Notes under the pieces: generated by a model
Databases searched by the model: none
The model's input: only the letters and a program-made list of their open reading frames with translations
What the model was told of the DNA's origin: nothing
DNA from: Viscum album
Taxonomy: Eukaryota; Streptophyta; Magnoliopsida; Santalales; Viscaceae
Direction of reading: 5' to 3'
DNA: 64,000 nt
Assembly (NCBI GenBank): GCA_963277665.1
Contig: OY728145.1
Location: 952,917,033-952,981,032, forward strand
Shown here: piece after piece, positions 47,401 through 59,098 of the stretch
How the letters are laid out: each line of letters begins with the position of its first letter
How positions within the stretch are numbered: position 1 is the stretch's first letter
Program-made: the position numbers and the translations under genes

Positions 47401-48235
47401 ATTCCTACCTTGAGGGACATATAATTTCATGGACCACCATTGTTGATATGAGGTACTACAAGTGTGTGATGTATTGAATAAAAAAGAGTGATAATGAGTT
47501 CCATGAGATATTATGTATAGAGATCACTAGTGTGGGGGGTATTCTAGAGTAAGACCAACATAAAATACCATGAGAGGAATGGTTTTACATGGTTTTTATT
47601 TTACAACATCACTTGAGTGAGAAGGGGTATTCATTGTAATTCTATTATAGTATCCCTTTCATTAGAATAATATGAGATATAATATTGCTGTTACATCCCT
47701 TGAATGAAATGGGGTGGTTTGGGACATAAGGATACCCAAGAGTACACTATAGGTGAATAGTTAGAATTTGGAATGACTCCCTAAACTACATGTTTATATA
47801 TGAGATATGTGATTATATAAGGTGACATAATTCTGGAATAGAGATATTGTGAGTTGTGTCATGTGTCATGGTGTCCGGGATATAACATTTGTTAGATATT
47901 TTTGCTGATTGTGTTTCTTAGGAAAAGGGACTCTAATAATATAGGTAAAATATGTATTTCCACATTATCTTAGTGTTAATAATAACGATTGAAGAATTTG
48001 GGATTCATATTATGTCATCACACACCCCTACAAACACAAAATACATGTTTCTTGTTGTATATGGGTATACCTTTGTGTTTTCTATCAGGTAACATGCATA
48101 AATTCAAGTAAGGAATAGATAATGATCTAGAATTTTTTCGAGGTTGATGATTCATAAATATTTAATGCAATATATGATATTGTAAATTATATTTTACATT
48201 TTGTATATTTTATTCCATGTATTGGATTATGGATA
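44441..48235 (+). repeat. Block X, copy b
   Basis: Full-length partner of 22256-26045 and 59099-62885. It ends at 'ccatgtattgg', where block Z follows instead of another X or gag. Confidence 0.78.
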
Positions 48236-49190
48236 TTTAACAAACATTTATTTGAGATATAATTTCATATGGACTATATAGATATGACATGTATGGGATC
48301 AGATGTCATGATGGTCCTTATTTGGTGTATGGGTAGTAATGTCTTTAATTACCACAGATGACATATGAATGATGTTATGCAACTTCTAGTGGATTCCAAA
48401 AACTACATGTATACATTGGATGTGTGGACATGGTGGTGTGATGCAGGGGGTTCATGCTGAAGTGTGAGGTGACTATGTTGGTGCTTCACCTAGGTGTCTG
48501 CAGGTATACCTTTTGGAGAGAGAAATATAGGATGTGTGAGGATTTGGAAAAAAGAAAACTATTGGGGAAGGGGTAGAGGGGAACCATTGATATTCTTTAC
48601 TATATTAAATAATCTTTAAGGAAATACATGGTGAGGGTATCAATAGTGAGGCTGGGAACATTGTAAGCCTATTGAGGTTGCAAGTTAGATTCACTTGTAG
48701 TTCACTGCACTTTATCATTATTTTATTAAATATACATGTCAGGCTCTAAGGAGGATCTTACTGAGTATGTTATTATATTCACCCAAAAATATATAAATTA
48801 TTTTTAGACCACATGGTGTAGGTTATAGTTCAAGATGGTTAGTACTTGTTCAGGGTTTTGCAGGAGTAATTTTAGTTTCATAGTCGCTATATTTTTTCAT
48901 TCTTTTTGTACTTGAATTTTCATTTCCTGTTGCAGCAGTTTTTTTTACATTAAATTTGTGTAAATTTATTTTTTATATTTTAGTCTGATTTGGAGAATTA
49001 TTTTGTCAATATTATATCTCTATTTCACATGTGATCCCATAGAGAGTAATCCCTCTCATCAGTGTGTTTATTATACCCTTAGTATAGGTCACCAACTCGG
49101 GGCCTATTGGAGGCAGGACTGGGTTGTCATTATCTATAATCTCACATTTATAACCCAAGATGGAAACTCATTATGTAGAGGGGGTAATTA
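48236..49190 (+). repeat. Block Z, middle copy (candidate truncated 5' LTR end of chromovirus B)
   Basis: Aligns with the two other Z copies but is joined to X on its left and leads into chromovirus B gag on its right. A weak primer-site look-alike (tagtatctgaggc, near 49197) follows it. This supports reading it as the 3' part of a 5' LTR whose front half was lost. Confidence 0.55.
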
Positions 49191-49573
49191 TATAGTAGTA
49201 TCTGAGGCTTCAGTTGAGGGATATTATGGAGTTATGATTTATAAATAGGTGAGGTTTCATGGGATATTACAGAAATTGTTCCAGAAATGTTTAGAATGTA
49301 TTTTCAACTGTGGAGATTAGCTGACACACCGGTATTAGGTTCTCTATGATATGATTCATGAACCATTAAGATTACAGTGTCTAGTAAACTAGTTGATAAT
49401 TGTTTTAAAATAGAGTCCTAGGAATCTATCATGCATCATTATTCATTGAGAAAATGTATGAATGGGTTGAAATTTTGAGAGGATAACCTAAAATGAATAA
49501 AAAAATACAATTAATTAATGTTACAGTCTTCCCTATTCTGGTTTGTGAGATATAACTAATTTTTCTATTTCAG
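49191..49573. other. Leader before chromovirus B gag
   Basis: About 380 bases without a gene between the Z copy and the gag start. The only notable string is the primer-site look-alike at its left edge. Confidence 0.4.
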
Positions 49574-50390
49574 GAATGGATCCAGATCGACATCCTCATC
49601 TTTTTCATGAAGAATAGGTTTAGTATGCTCTGCCAGGAAATCACCGTAGATTGGAGGATGATGATAACGATACTTAAAAGAGGAAATATCAAGAATTTCC
49701 ACACCAAATTCTGTATAAGTACAATGGATCTATTTCATATGAAATCACAAATGTTTTCTTATAGGAGGATAAGGTAGATTTTTTTTTGAAATGTGATGAG
49801 AATTAAAACTTGTTTTCATTAGTTGTGATAATTTTCTGTTGGGAATTGAGGTAGTGGTGGTTCTCATTCCTCATAGATCACAAGGAGTCAACAATATCAT
49901 AAAAGAAGTACCAAGAGATGTTCGGAGTTGACTATGTTTTCTAGACTCTAAAGGAAACTAGTTTCTAAGAGCTTCATACCCTTCGGTAGGGAATCTCTAA
50001 TGTGTGAGTGTTCAGGATCCATTTCTATAACCTTTTACGATATGCTTCAGAACTGTTTCGAAATTAGGAAGCTATGGCGAGGCATTTCAAGGAGGCTTTG
50101 CATCTAGGGATCCATCTCTATCTCCCCTTGTTTATGATGATAACATATCATGTGGTACAAAAAAGGTAATATGTCATAAAGAGGATGTTCTCTAGAACAT
50201 GTAATCTATGAGAGTGGATTCATTCTGAATCCTCATAAATTAGAGCTATGGTCCAAGGTTCCCTGTTTTATGGACAGAATAGTTTTCGTTCGAACAAGGG
50301 TAGTTCCCATACCTCAGTATCTTGTTTCTACAGGGGCAGTGGATATCATACAACTCCTAAGGGATCAAGATATTGTTCTTATTTTCTAGG
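49574..50390 (+). pseudogene. gag: Chromovirus B: gag remnant
   Basis: A plausible start is ATG at 49576 (MDPDRHPH). Near 50030-50115 the frame reads LRYASELF, a stop, then AMARHFKEALHLGIHLYL, matching the LSKYAP...EEExKARRFEEGLRPEIRRVL block of Ty3/gypsy capsid. Many stops lie between. Unit A lacks this part. The zinc knuckle is not visible. Confidence 0.6.
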
Positions 50391-50990
50391 GATATTTATT
50401 CATCAACAGGTGTGACTGAAATATCTGAACAGTTAGTGTGCAACAGGTGTTCGCTTTTGGTTCCTTCATTGAGGTAATTCTAGCCGAGGCAGCATCATCT
50501 ATTTGCACCAGCATTGGATTAGTAGTGGGTAGATGGAGTATGTAGATGAAATACAAATTATGTTTGCCATCCTCATGGAGTAGAGTGGGGCCATGATGGT
50601 GGTAATCCTCAGCGTTAAAGAGGTCATAGAGATGGTCGTGGTTATCTTCATTCTTTTGTGTAACCAGTATTGGGTGATCAAACATCGTTTGAGGTACCAT
50701 TTTATTTTTTTTATTGTTGTGTATATTAATTTTTTGATTCATAATTGAAAAACCCATTTATGTAACATATCCTTGTACATTCCATGATAAATAAGTTAGT
50801 GTATCTTCGGTTACCCTTGGCATTGACATTGCATGATGGAGATCAAGATGAATTGATTGATTTAGATAACGACTACGACATAGTGATGGGGTAGCACCTA
50901 TCTTGCATAGATCTATTATGATTGCTGATAAAACCATATGATGCCATCCTCATCACCATTTGGTTGTAATCAATACAGGCTATTGTGGAT
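50391..50990 (+). pseudogene. Chromovirus B: gag tail and protease remnant
   Basis: Aligned with 26085-26660 in unit A. It contains the worn His/Gly/Arg-rich gag end and the region before RT. The open minus frame at 50386-50757 is a shadow. No DTG active site is seen. Confidence 0.55.
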
Positions 50991-51760
50991 TGCTTCTAGA
51001 GGAAGGTGCGGATCTTTGACATTGATGGAAAGATAACAATGTCTTTTAGAATGCAAGACCCTTATATGGGTCCGAGGCGTGTTACATCCTCAACATCCTT
51101 AATGGATGAGCTGATGCTTTTCTTTTCAAAGGATCAACATTTTTTGAATACAAAGGTATTAGGAGAGTATTATAATGTCATTCTCGAAAAGGTTATATCC
51201 TTACCCACCCGATAAATGATTGACATTGGGATTGAGTTGCAGCCAGGCTTGTCTCATATTTTGATGTCTCCTTATATGATAATTCCATATAAGATGTGGG
51301 AGATTTGTATAAAACTTGGTGTTCCATTGAAGTGTGGTTTTGTTCAGCCGAGCATGTCACTGTGGGGTGCACCAGTTTTATTTGGGAAGAAGGTTGATGG
51401 AATTTTGTAGTCTTGTGTTGATTGTCATCACTATAACAATGTTATATAGATGAAATGCTATCATGTTCAATGGATTGATGATTTAATTGATGAAATGAAG
51501 TGTACAAGTTGGCTCTCCACGATCTATTTGATGTATCCATATCATCTGATGCAAGTAATGGATGAGGATATACTGAAGATTACATTCCATTGTCATCATG
51601 GTAAATACATTATGGATTTAATGTCATTTGATGTGGAAAATGTTCTAGATTTCTTCAAAAGGTTAATGAAAGATATTTTTTAGAGTTCCTATAGATGTTC
51701 ATTTTGGGTATCATCAATGAAATCCATGTGCACCCCACATATGGGGATGAGCACGCAGAG
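50991..51760 (+). pseudogene. Chromovirus B: reverse transcriptase remnant
   Basis: The better-kept RT copy: GFVQPSMSLWGAPVLFGKKVDG (51333-51398) matches the GFIRPSxSPWGAPVLFVKKKDG block. Then come a worn RLCIDYRxLNKxT block, WIDDLIDEM (LPRIDDLFDQL) and YPYHLMQVMDEDILKITF (SGYHQIRVREEDIxKTAF), ending in MDLMSFDVENVL (FxVMSFGLTNAP). The catalytic FIDD reads IINE near 51703-51714. In-frame stops at 51213, 51408 and 51681, among others. Confidence 0.85.
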
Positions 51761-52500
51761 CATCTGTGTGCCGTTTGGGGTGTTCTTCATTAAGAGAAGC
51801 GATTTGGGAAGGTGTACAAGTGTGATTTTTTGTCTCGTAAAATCTGTATTGAGGGATATGTCATATCCTAGATTTGAGTAAATTTGTATCCATTGAATAT
51901 TAATGATATTTTTTCATGGTAATCCCCTATGAAAGTGGATGAGGTGTGGAGTTTCCATGGTCTTCCATGGTATTACAAGATGATTGCAGTCAGTTTATAT
52001 TAGGTTTTGACTCCTCTGACTATGATGACTTGGAAGGATCAGGTGTTCGTATAAAGTATCATTGTAATGAAGATTTTGAGTATCTAAAGGAGAAGTTTGT
52101 TAGTGCTCTGGTTCATTGTGTTCATGGATAAGAAGTTCAGTTTTTTTTTTGATTCTTTGTGTCTGGGGTTGGGCTATGTTATAATGTAGAAGTGATCGAT
52201 GATTCCATGTGAATCTCATCTGTTTTATCCCCTCGAATGTAACTATGTCACCCATGATATTTATTCGATAGTAGTGGGCGTTTCCCTAATGTTGTGGATA
52301 CATTACATCATTGGAGAGCTCTTTTTGGTATTCACTAATCATAAAATCCTAATTATGTTTCCTCCTAGTCTGACTTGAACAGGTGACAACATTGGTGGAT
52401 GAAGTTCATATAGGATTATGAGTTTCAAATATCATATACAATAGGTAAAGGGAATGTTTTACTTAGGTGATGTGGAGGACGGTGTGTAAAGATATTGTTT
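51761..52500 (+). pseudogene. Chromovirus B: RT connection and RNase H remnant
   Basis: After a worn connection region, 52330-52480 reads TNHKNPNY, LNR-stop-QHWWMKFI, DYEFQISYTIGKGN, matching TDHKSLKY...QRRWLELLKDYDFEIxYHPGKAN. This copy shows the uninterrupted sequence (near 52150) at which the nested element entered unit A. Confidence 0.75.
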
Positions 52501-52739
52501 GTGAATCAGTTGATTATTAAAGTATAATAGAAAAACTGTAAGCATTACATGTGGATATGGGAGATGTTGGGGAATGAGATTCCATTTACAAATAATGGTG
52601 CAGTAATCTCTAGTACAATAGGTAGAAGAACCCCAGTTGGGGGATCATGAAGTGGAGGTATGGGGAGAAAGAATTGTTTGTGGAGAGTCCCCTGATGGTT
52701 GGTCAGAGAATTAACAACACTAAGTGTTGTTTTAGGGAA

Positions 52740-53470
52740 GTATTTTTGTTCATTTTTCATTTTGTGGATGTTTCTTAGAGAGTTCTATAGTTCAACTTTT
52801 CCGGTACTTCATGGAATGATGACTATTTACTGAGCTTTGATTTGTCAGTTTTGGTGGTCTAGGTTGAGGTATATATTTTTAAGGTTTTTGACACTTTTCT
52901 CTGTCTATTAGAAGGTGAGTATTGTCATCCTGGTCCTAGTGGGATGTTCTATCCATTATATGTTCATCAATGGATGTTGGAGGACATCCCAATGATATTT
53001 TTTTATCGTTTTACCTCATTCTCAAGGAGGATATGAAATAATATGGTTAGTAGTGGACCATTTAATGATGTCTTCTAAGATTATATTAACAAAGTAGTAA
53101 TGTTGATTTGAGGTCTTATTGAGGAAGTATCTGGAGGAGGTGGTGAGACTACATAGATTCTCGACAGCAATCATTTCTAATCAAAATCCTCTTTCTACCT
53201 CTAGGTTGTGGATAGGTATCCATCATGATTTTGGTTTTCATCTATGTATTAGTACTGAATTTCGTCCATAGATGGTTGGTTAGACAAAGTTAACTATCTA
53301 TAATTATAATGAAATTTTGTGCCCATGTGTACAATATTTTTGAGGTTCATAGATGAGGAACCAACCCTTAGTAGATTTCTCTTAAAATAGTAGTTTCCAC
53401 TCCACCATCGCTGTGGCGCTGTATGGAGCCTTATATGACCAACCATTTCATTCTCTATTGTGATGGACTA
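52740..53470 (+). pseudogene. Chromovirus B: integrase remnant
   Basis: Aligned with unit A 38130-38860. VVDHLMMSSKIILTK and RKYLEEVVRLHRFSTAIISNQNP keep the core layout, but the second catalytic Asp is Asn (SNQ for SDR). NSSFHSTIAVALYGALYDQP matches the block before the integrase C-terminus. Stops throughout. Confidence 0.78.
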
Positions 53471-53639
53471 GGGTTATAGTGTCAAAAAAATCTCAGTCCA
53501 AAAAATGTACAGAATATAACAATGATGATTCAGGTGATTCATGGGTAGATGATGGTATCTAAATATTGTGATAAGTCCTATTATGATAATAGGAGGACAC
53601 CTATAGATTTTACTATTTGGGATCATGTTTTTGTAATGG

Positions 53640-54060
53640 TGACTTTCCAATGAGGGTAGTAATATAAAGTTTATGGAACTAATATTTCTCCCAAGTTGGT
53701 TGGGATTTTTGAAGTGTTGGATCTTGTTGGAGTCATGGTTTATCAGGTATCGATTCCCTTGCACATGAGTTTGATACATTATTTTTCAATATGTTAGAAC
53801 TCATTAATTATCTTTGTGAAGACTTTCACATCATCAATTGGTGTGAGAACGATGTTGACGATGATGATACATTATTTGATTGAAATATGGATATCCAGAA
53901 CTTAATGGAAAAGGTGTTGTGTGGGCATTCTATTCCATTGGATTGTGTCTTGTGGCATCGTAGTGGTGTGGATGAGTATCGGTGAGAATGTGTGTCACAT
54001 ATATGCACAATATACCTAGAGATTTATGATGTTTTTCTATTTATTATAACATTGTGTTGT
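53640..54060 (+). pseudogene. Chromovirus B: integrase tail and chromodomain remnant
   Basis: LVGIFEVLDLVGVMVYQVSIPLH (about 53690-53765) matches the GPFEILxxVGxVAYxLALPP block. LMEKVL...IPLDCVLWHRSGVDEY, then a TGA at the expected Trp and ECVS (53905-54000), matches the chromodomain core. The same Trp-to-stop change is in unit A. Confidence 0.78.
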
Positions 54061-54474
54061 TCCGTGGTTATAAACCATTTCATTTATGAGATGGATTTCT
54101 GGTCGCAACTTTCTCTATTTTGTGTGGTATCTCCCCCTATGATAGTGTTTATGAGATATTTATGGTTTATGTGGAGTTTCATGTAGTTCTGTACATGAAA
54201 TGGTTGGGCTCTTTTTGTGCACATATTTTTGAGAGGTATCTCATGGGGTGGCTGTTAGGATAATATGTTTCCTATTTACTATTTAGGTTAGTTTTGGATT
54301 CTAAAGGATGAGAATGTTTTGAGAGGTATATAATGTAATGTTCGAGGGATCTTTAATCTATTCCTTTATTGATATTTGATGTTTGGGGTGTTTTGGGAGG
54401 CCAATGTGTCATATTCCAACACTTTCCAATATTTTACTATTTTTTGAATAGTTTTTCTAGGAAGGTAGCTCATC
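54061..54474. other. Spacer between chromodomain remnant and minisatellite, unit B
   Basis: Non-coding; aligned with 39431-39800. Nothing else seen. Confidence 0.5.
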
Positions 54475-54800
54475 CAGCGATAGTGGTATCTATTCCAATG
54501 GTGTTGGTGACAAGTCCAATGGTGTGTGTATATAATCCAACTATATTTGTGAATCATCTGACTATTGTGGTATCTCATCCAACAGTCATAGTGAGTCTTC
54601 CAACAATTTTAGTAGAACATCCAACGGTAGACATAGCTCGTCCAATAGTAGCGGTGACTCGTTCAATGGTGAAGGTATCTAGTTCCAACAGTGGCACCGT
54701 TTTTTCCAATAGTGATGGTAGCTCATCCCAATGGCAAAATAGATTCATCAAATGGTGACGGTAAGTCGTTCCAACAGTGGTAGAGACTAATGAACAGTGT
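54475..54800 (+). repeat. 21-bp minisatellite, unit B (about 15 copies)
   Basis: The same array as 39801-40131, unit for unit. The frame 54369-54758 translates it as a V-x-H/S-P-T-(I/V) heptapeptide; I regard that as a by-product of a 21-base period free of stops. Confidence 0.88.
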
Positions 54801-57089
54801 TTTCCACATCCTTTAATTTCACCCATTTAAAATTATGTTTTATTTAAAAAGATATCAAAGCCTTGTAATGTTGTTTTTAAGGGATACTCAATGCCCATTC
54901 CTCATATCTATATTTTCATATGTGACTTGGTTCTTTTACACGGTAAAACTATTCGATCATTGAAGATCCATTCTTAATGGAAAATCTAGTGTATTTCAGA
55001 TGGATATATCATTTTGATTATCAAAATGGTCGATTTATCTTCTTACTTTATTCTTATTCCTTATCCCCAACAGTGACATTATCCATCCTTTCCTTTCATC
55101 TAGTAGAATTCATGAATTGTGTTGTATCCTTTGATCGTGTTTTCACTGGACTGTCATTTCATGGGAACCCCCTATTTTGGTGTAAGTAATAAGTGTCTCT
55201 CGGTCTTTCATAAGGTATATTCTACCTTCATTATTATGTGTTCATTGATCAGTTTCCTGTTTTCTTGGTTCCATGGGATGGAATATCATCTTCATATTTC
55301 TAATAGATCATTCTTGTTTAATGTTTGATTCTAGCATCCTTGGATGGATGCAGTCTTACAGGGGAGCTGACTGTGATCTACTGTGTTGGGCTATTGTTGT
55401 GCAAAAAAAGGTCCTAAACTATTTGAGATAGGGAATTTGTAGATTCTCTATTCTATTAAAGCTTAGTTGTAGAGTTATCTTGTTTTAGACCACTAGATCA
55501 TAATGTAATTGAAATGATACATATTTGAACTGGATTTAAGGAATTGGTGAAGATCAAATGTTATTTTCACTTCATTTTCTAGATATTGTGATATCCATTC
55601 CATTATATTTAGCAAGTTTTTATTAATTGATATTGGTAAAGATTGTAAATCCCAACTTAATTGTAAATTAATTAGCCAATGATAAAAAATTCATGTTCCT
55701 AAAGCAAGTTGTTGGTATTGAAAGTTGATAATAATCAAATAGAAGAAGTAAACATGTTTAATTGAATTGATTAATAGACATGAATCATGTTCATTCTGTT
55801 TTTTCAATTCATGTCAAATAAATTATATAATTAAATTGTTATTGCTTGAGATTTCATGTTGTTTAGTTTTTACATGGTTGGATCAGTGTTAATGAATTCA
55901 TTAAATCATAAAATAATAATTATATAATTTTGTGATATAGATATACACTATAAGGTTCTGAGTTACCTAGTTTTTTTATAATGGAAAATCCCCTTATTCA
56001 TTTGAGTTTTCAGTGCTCATTGTTTGTGAAGGTTGAATTCCTTGTTTAAGGCTAGTAGACAAGTTTCTATGGGTTTTGATTCCTACTATTTTTGTAGTGA
56101 TGTTATCCTATGATGGATGACCTTTGATATTTTTTATGGTATGTGGGGGGAGGGAGGTCCAATGGTTGTTTCCATAGTTAATTCCTAGAGTGGGGATTTT
56201 TAGTGGATTATGTTTGTGGGTTTTGAGGATGAAACAAGGGATGACTTAATGTTTTGAAGCTGTAATTTTCTATATTTATAAAAAACTTAATTATTGTTAA
56301 TGTATTGATTATTTAGCTACATTACTTTCCCAACTTCATGAGGTAGTTTTTCTTGCTTTCCCCCCTTCCAAAAAAGGTATAGATGTGTATTGTATGCCAT
56401 AATGTTTTTAGATTCTCGATGAGGGATGGGTATACACTCTTGATATGGGTGTAAATTAATTGATAAGTCATTCACCTACTCACCATACATATGACCTTGT
56501 GTCTGGAGGAATATAATACTTTCCTAAAAAAAATTTTGTCATGGAAAAGTGATAATGAAGTAAAAAAATTATTGATTAAATGATTAACCCATGTTGTTGA
56601 TATTTCTAGTGTGTAATGTTGAGGATACGATTCTGAGAAACCATGGACTAAATTTGGTTATTCTGTGAGGACCTTAAACATGGTTGGAATACAAATGCAA
56701 TGTAAAGTGTATCAGATAGTGGTTAAATAATATTTAATGAATTAATTAACATAATGTGTAGCTGATTAAATGTGATAATATAACTTAATGTATCTCTTTA
56801 AATTGTTTTGTGAATATAGGATATATAGTCTTATAATTGCTAGTTGAGTGCCTGAGAGATTTGAGTTCTAGTTGATTCTATGACTATTTCATCCCCATAG
56901 TGTCATTGTGATATATATTATATAATGTATATTTTATGTTTGTATATGTTACACCACATTTTTGTTTAAGGTGACAGACACCACGTAGATTCTGGGACTT
57001 GGGGGTGTTTTCCACAACACTCTTGTGGGAAGATGGATGGTTAACTACCCACATTGGCCCCACTCACATATCCTAATTTTTACCTGTGC
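54801..57089. repeat. Block W, unit B
   Basis: Partner of 40132-42419, 14.67 kb further on. No gene. Confidence 0.65.
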
Positions 57090-58110
57090 TGATATGAATG
57101 ATAGTTATTTTTTCTCATATATTTTTATAGAGGGATGTAATGACGTTTTGATATTTCCCACAGATTTATTCGGGATATAGTTTACTATATACTACTATAG
57201 GTATGACATGTATGTGCTCTGATGGCTTGAGAATCCTTACTCAGTGTATGGGTTGTAATCGAATGAAGTATAACACCATATGTATGATTCATGTTATGGG
57301 ATAGATATCATAATATACCTAGTTAATTTGTTTATGCGGACATGGTGGTGTGACACATGGGTTTCATGTTGATTCACAAGGTAAGTGTTGTGGTGCATCA
57401 CCACGTTGTCTCTATGAAAGCCTTTTTGGAAAGAGGTGCTTAAGATGTGCGATGTTGAGGAAATGTAAAAAACCAATGGACATGTAGTATTGGGGTAATG
57501 TTGAAATTCATTACTATATTATATACTCATGCATGTGATATTTGATGAGAGTATATATGATTAGTCTAGGAACTTAGTATAATAGTTTACGTGAGGAGTA
57601 AATTTCACTTATTTCTCACTACACATTAGTATGCTTTCATTACTATTTTCACGAGAGTATCCATAGAGGATCCTACTGAGTATACTATTATACTCACACT
57701 ATGATATATAAACTATTTTTTAGGTAACATGGAGTAGCTAGGATATTAGGCTAGTTACTATTAGTTAAGGATTTGAAATAGATATTCAGGCAACATGGTT
57801 GATGCAGTTTTCCATTCTTTTGATACATTTTGTTTTCCATTCTAGTTGTAGTATTTTTTTTCGTAATTTAAATATATTTAATTGGTTTTCTTATATATTT
57901 TATACTTATTTAGTGTCTTTTGGTGTCTTTTTTATCTATCTCTTTCACATGTGTTCCCTTATAGGGTAATGTCTCCCATCAGTGTATTTACTATTGCCAC
58001 CATTATCTTCACCAACTCGATGCCTACTAGAGGCATGAATCAGGGGGTAATTTTCTCTCTTCTCACATTTCATGCCCAGGAGAGTTACACATTATGGAGA
58101 GGGGTTTTGA
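57090..58110. repeat. Block Z, unit B
   Basis: Third Z copy; continues into block Y exactly as in unit A. Confidence 0.6.
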
Positions 58111-59098
58111 TATTTTGAAACCCATCTTTCTAGGGCATGCATAGTGTTTTGACTAGGAACTCATTCATGAGGTGAGTGTTTTATTTTGAAAGACAATCCA
58201 AATATAGGATAGATGAGGCATGATATGTGATATATAATCTTTTCAAGTACATATTATCCATACATAATTCATTATAGTGTAATTTTTAGTGAATGATAAA
58301 TACACATATTTTTGGGTTTTTAATTGTTTTATCATTGGAGTTTATTTTTTATTGAGGTACATTACAATATAATATTTTTTCATTAATTATAATAGATTCC
58401 TAGATTATAAAAATATGTATTATAGGGGACTTATTTATTTATTTTTATTCTTCTAATTTATCCCCTGAAGATAAATTATGTTTTCGATTTTTTCTTTTAA
58501 ATGAAATTTATAATTGTGACACTCTTCCAGTTGTATATAGTATTTAATATTGGTTTTACATGTGATAGATCATAGAGTAATTTATTTCGAAATGGTTTAT
58601 TTTTTATATTTTTAGAAAATACATATAAATAATTTTGTTGTTGTATATTTTGATGTTTATTTAAAAAAATCGTTTTTTAAAAATGTGACTTGCATGGGAT
58701 TTGGTGATTTTGTTTTTCAGGAATGCCCTTAGACTACAAGGTGTATTTTGGAAACCTGGGTGAGTTTTGGGTAATGTAAAAGTAGTTCAATATCATTTCA
58801 ATTAATCATTTCTGTCTGTACTACCATTATTTCTTATATTTCATGTTATATGAGATATAGACTAGATTTTTTTATTTTTATGCTTAACTAGTTATAATAA
58901 TTTCTTGGAACAGTTATGTGGGATTAAATTATGTTGATCTAATTTTTATTGATGGTGTAAAAAATAAATTTCTTCTAATATTGACCTCGTTTACCTTGTT
59001 TACAATGGTTAAATGATGTGTAATTGGTGTCTATATTACGCATCTGGTAGGTATTTTTTGGTTTTTTTACAACACCTTTTCTAGGACTTGTGAGATCA
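58111..59098. repeat. Block Y, unit B
   Basis: Partner of 43446-44440. No gene. Confidence 0.6.

Noticed and set aside
50386..50757. 123-codon minus-strand frame, with a counterpart at 26124-26357
   Set aside because: It is antisense to the gag tail/protease region of the chromovirus, whose His/Gly/Arg-rich codons leave the reverse strand open.
54369..54758. 129-codon frame with a Val-His-Pro-Thr heptapeptide repeat
   Set aside because: It is the translation of the 21-base minisatellite; a period divisible by three gives long frames without coding function. Unit A does not keep the whole frame.
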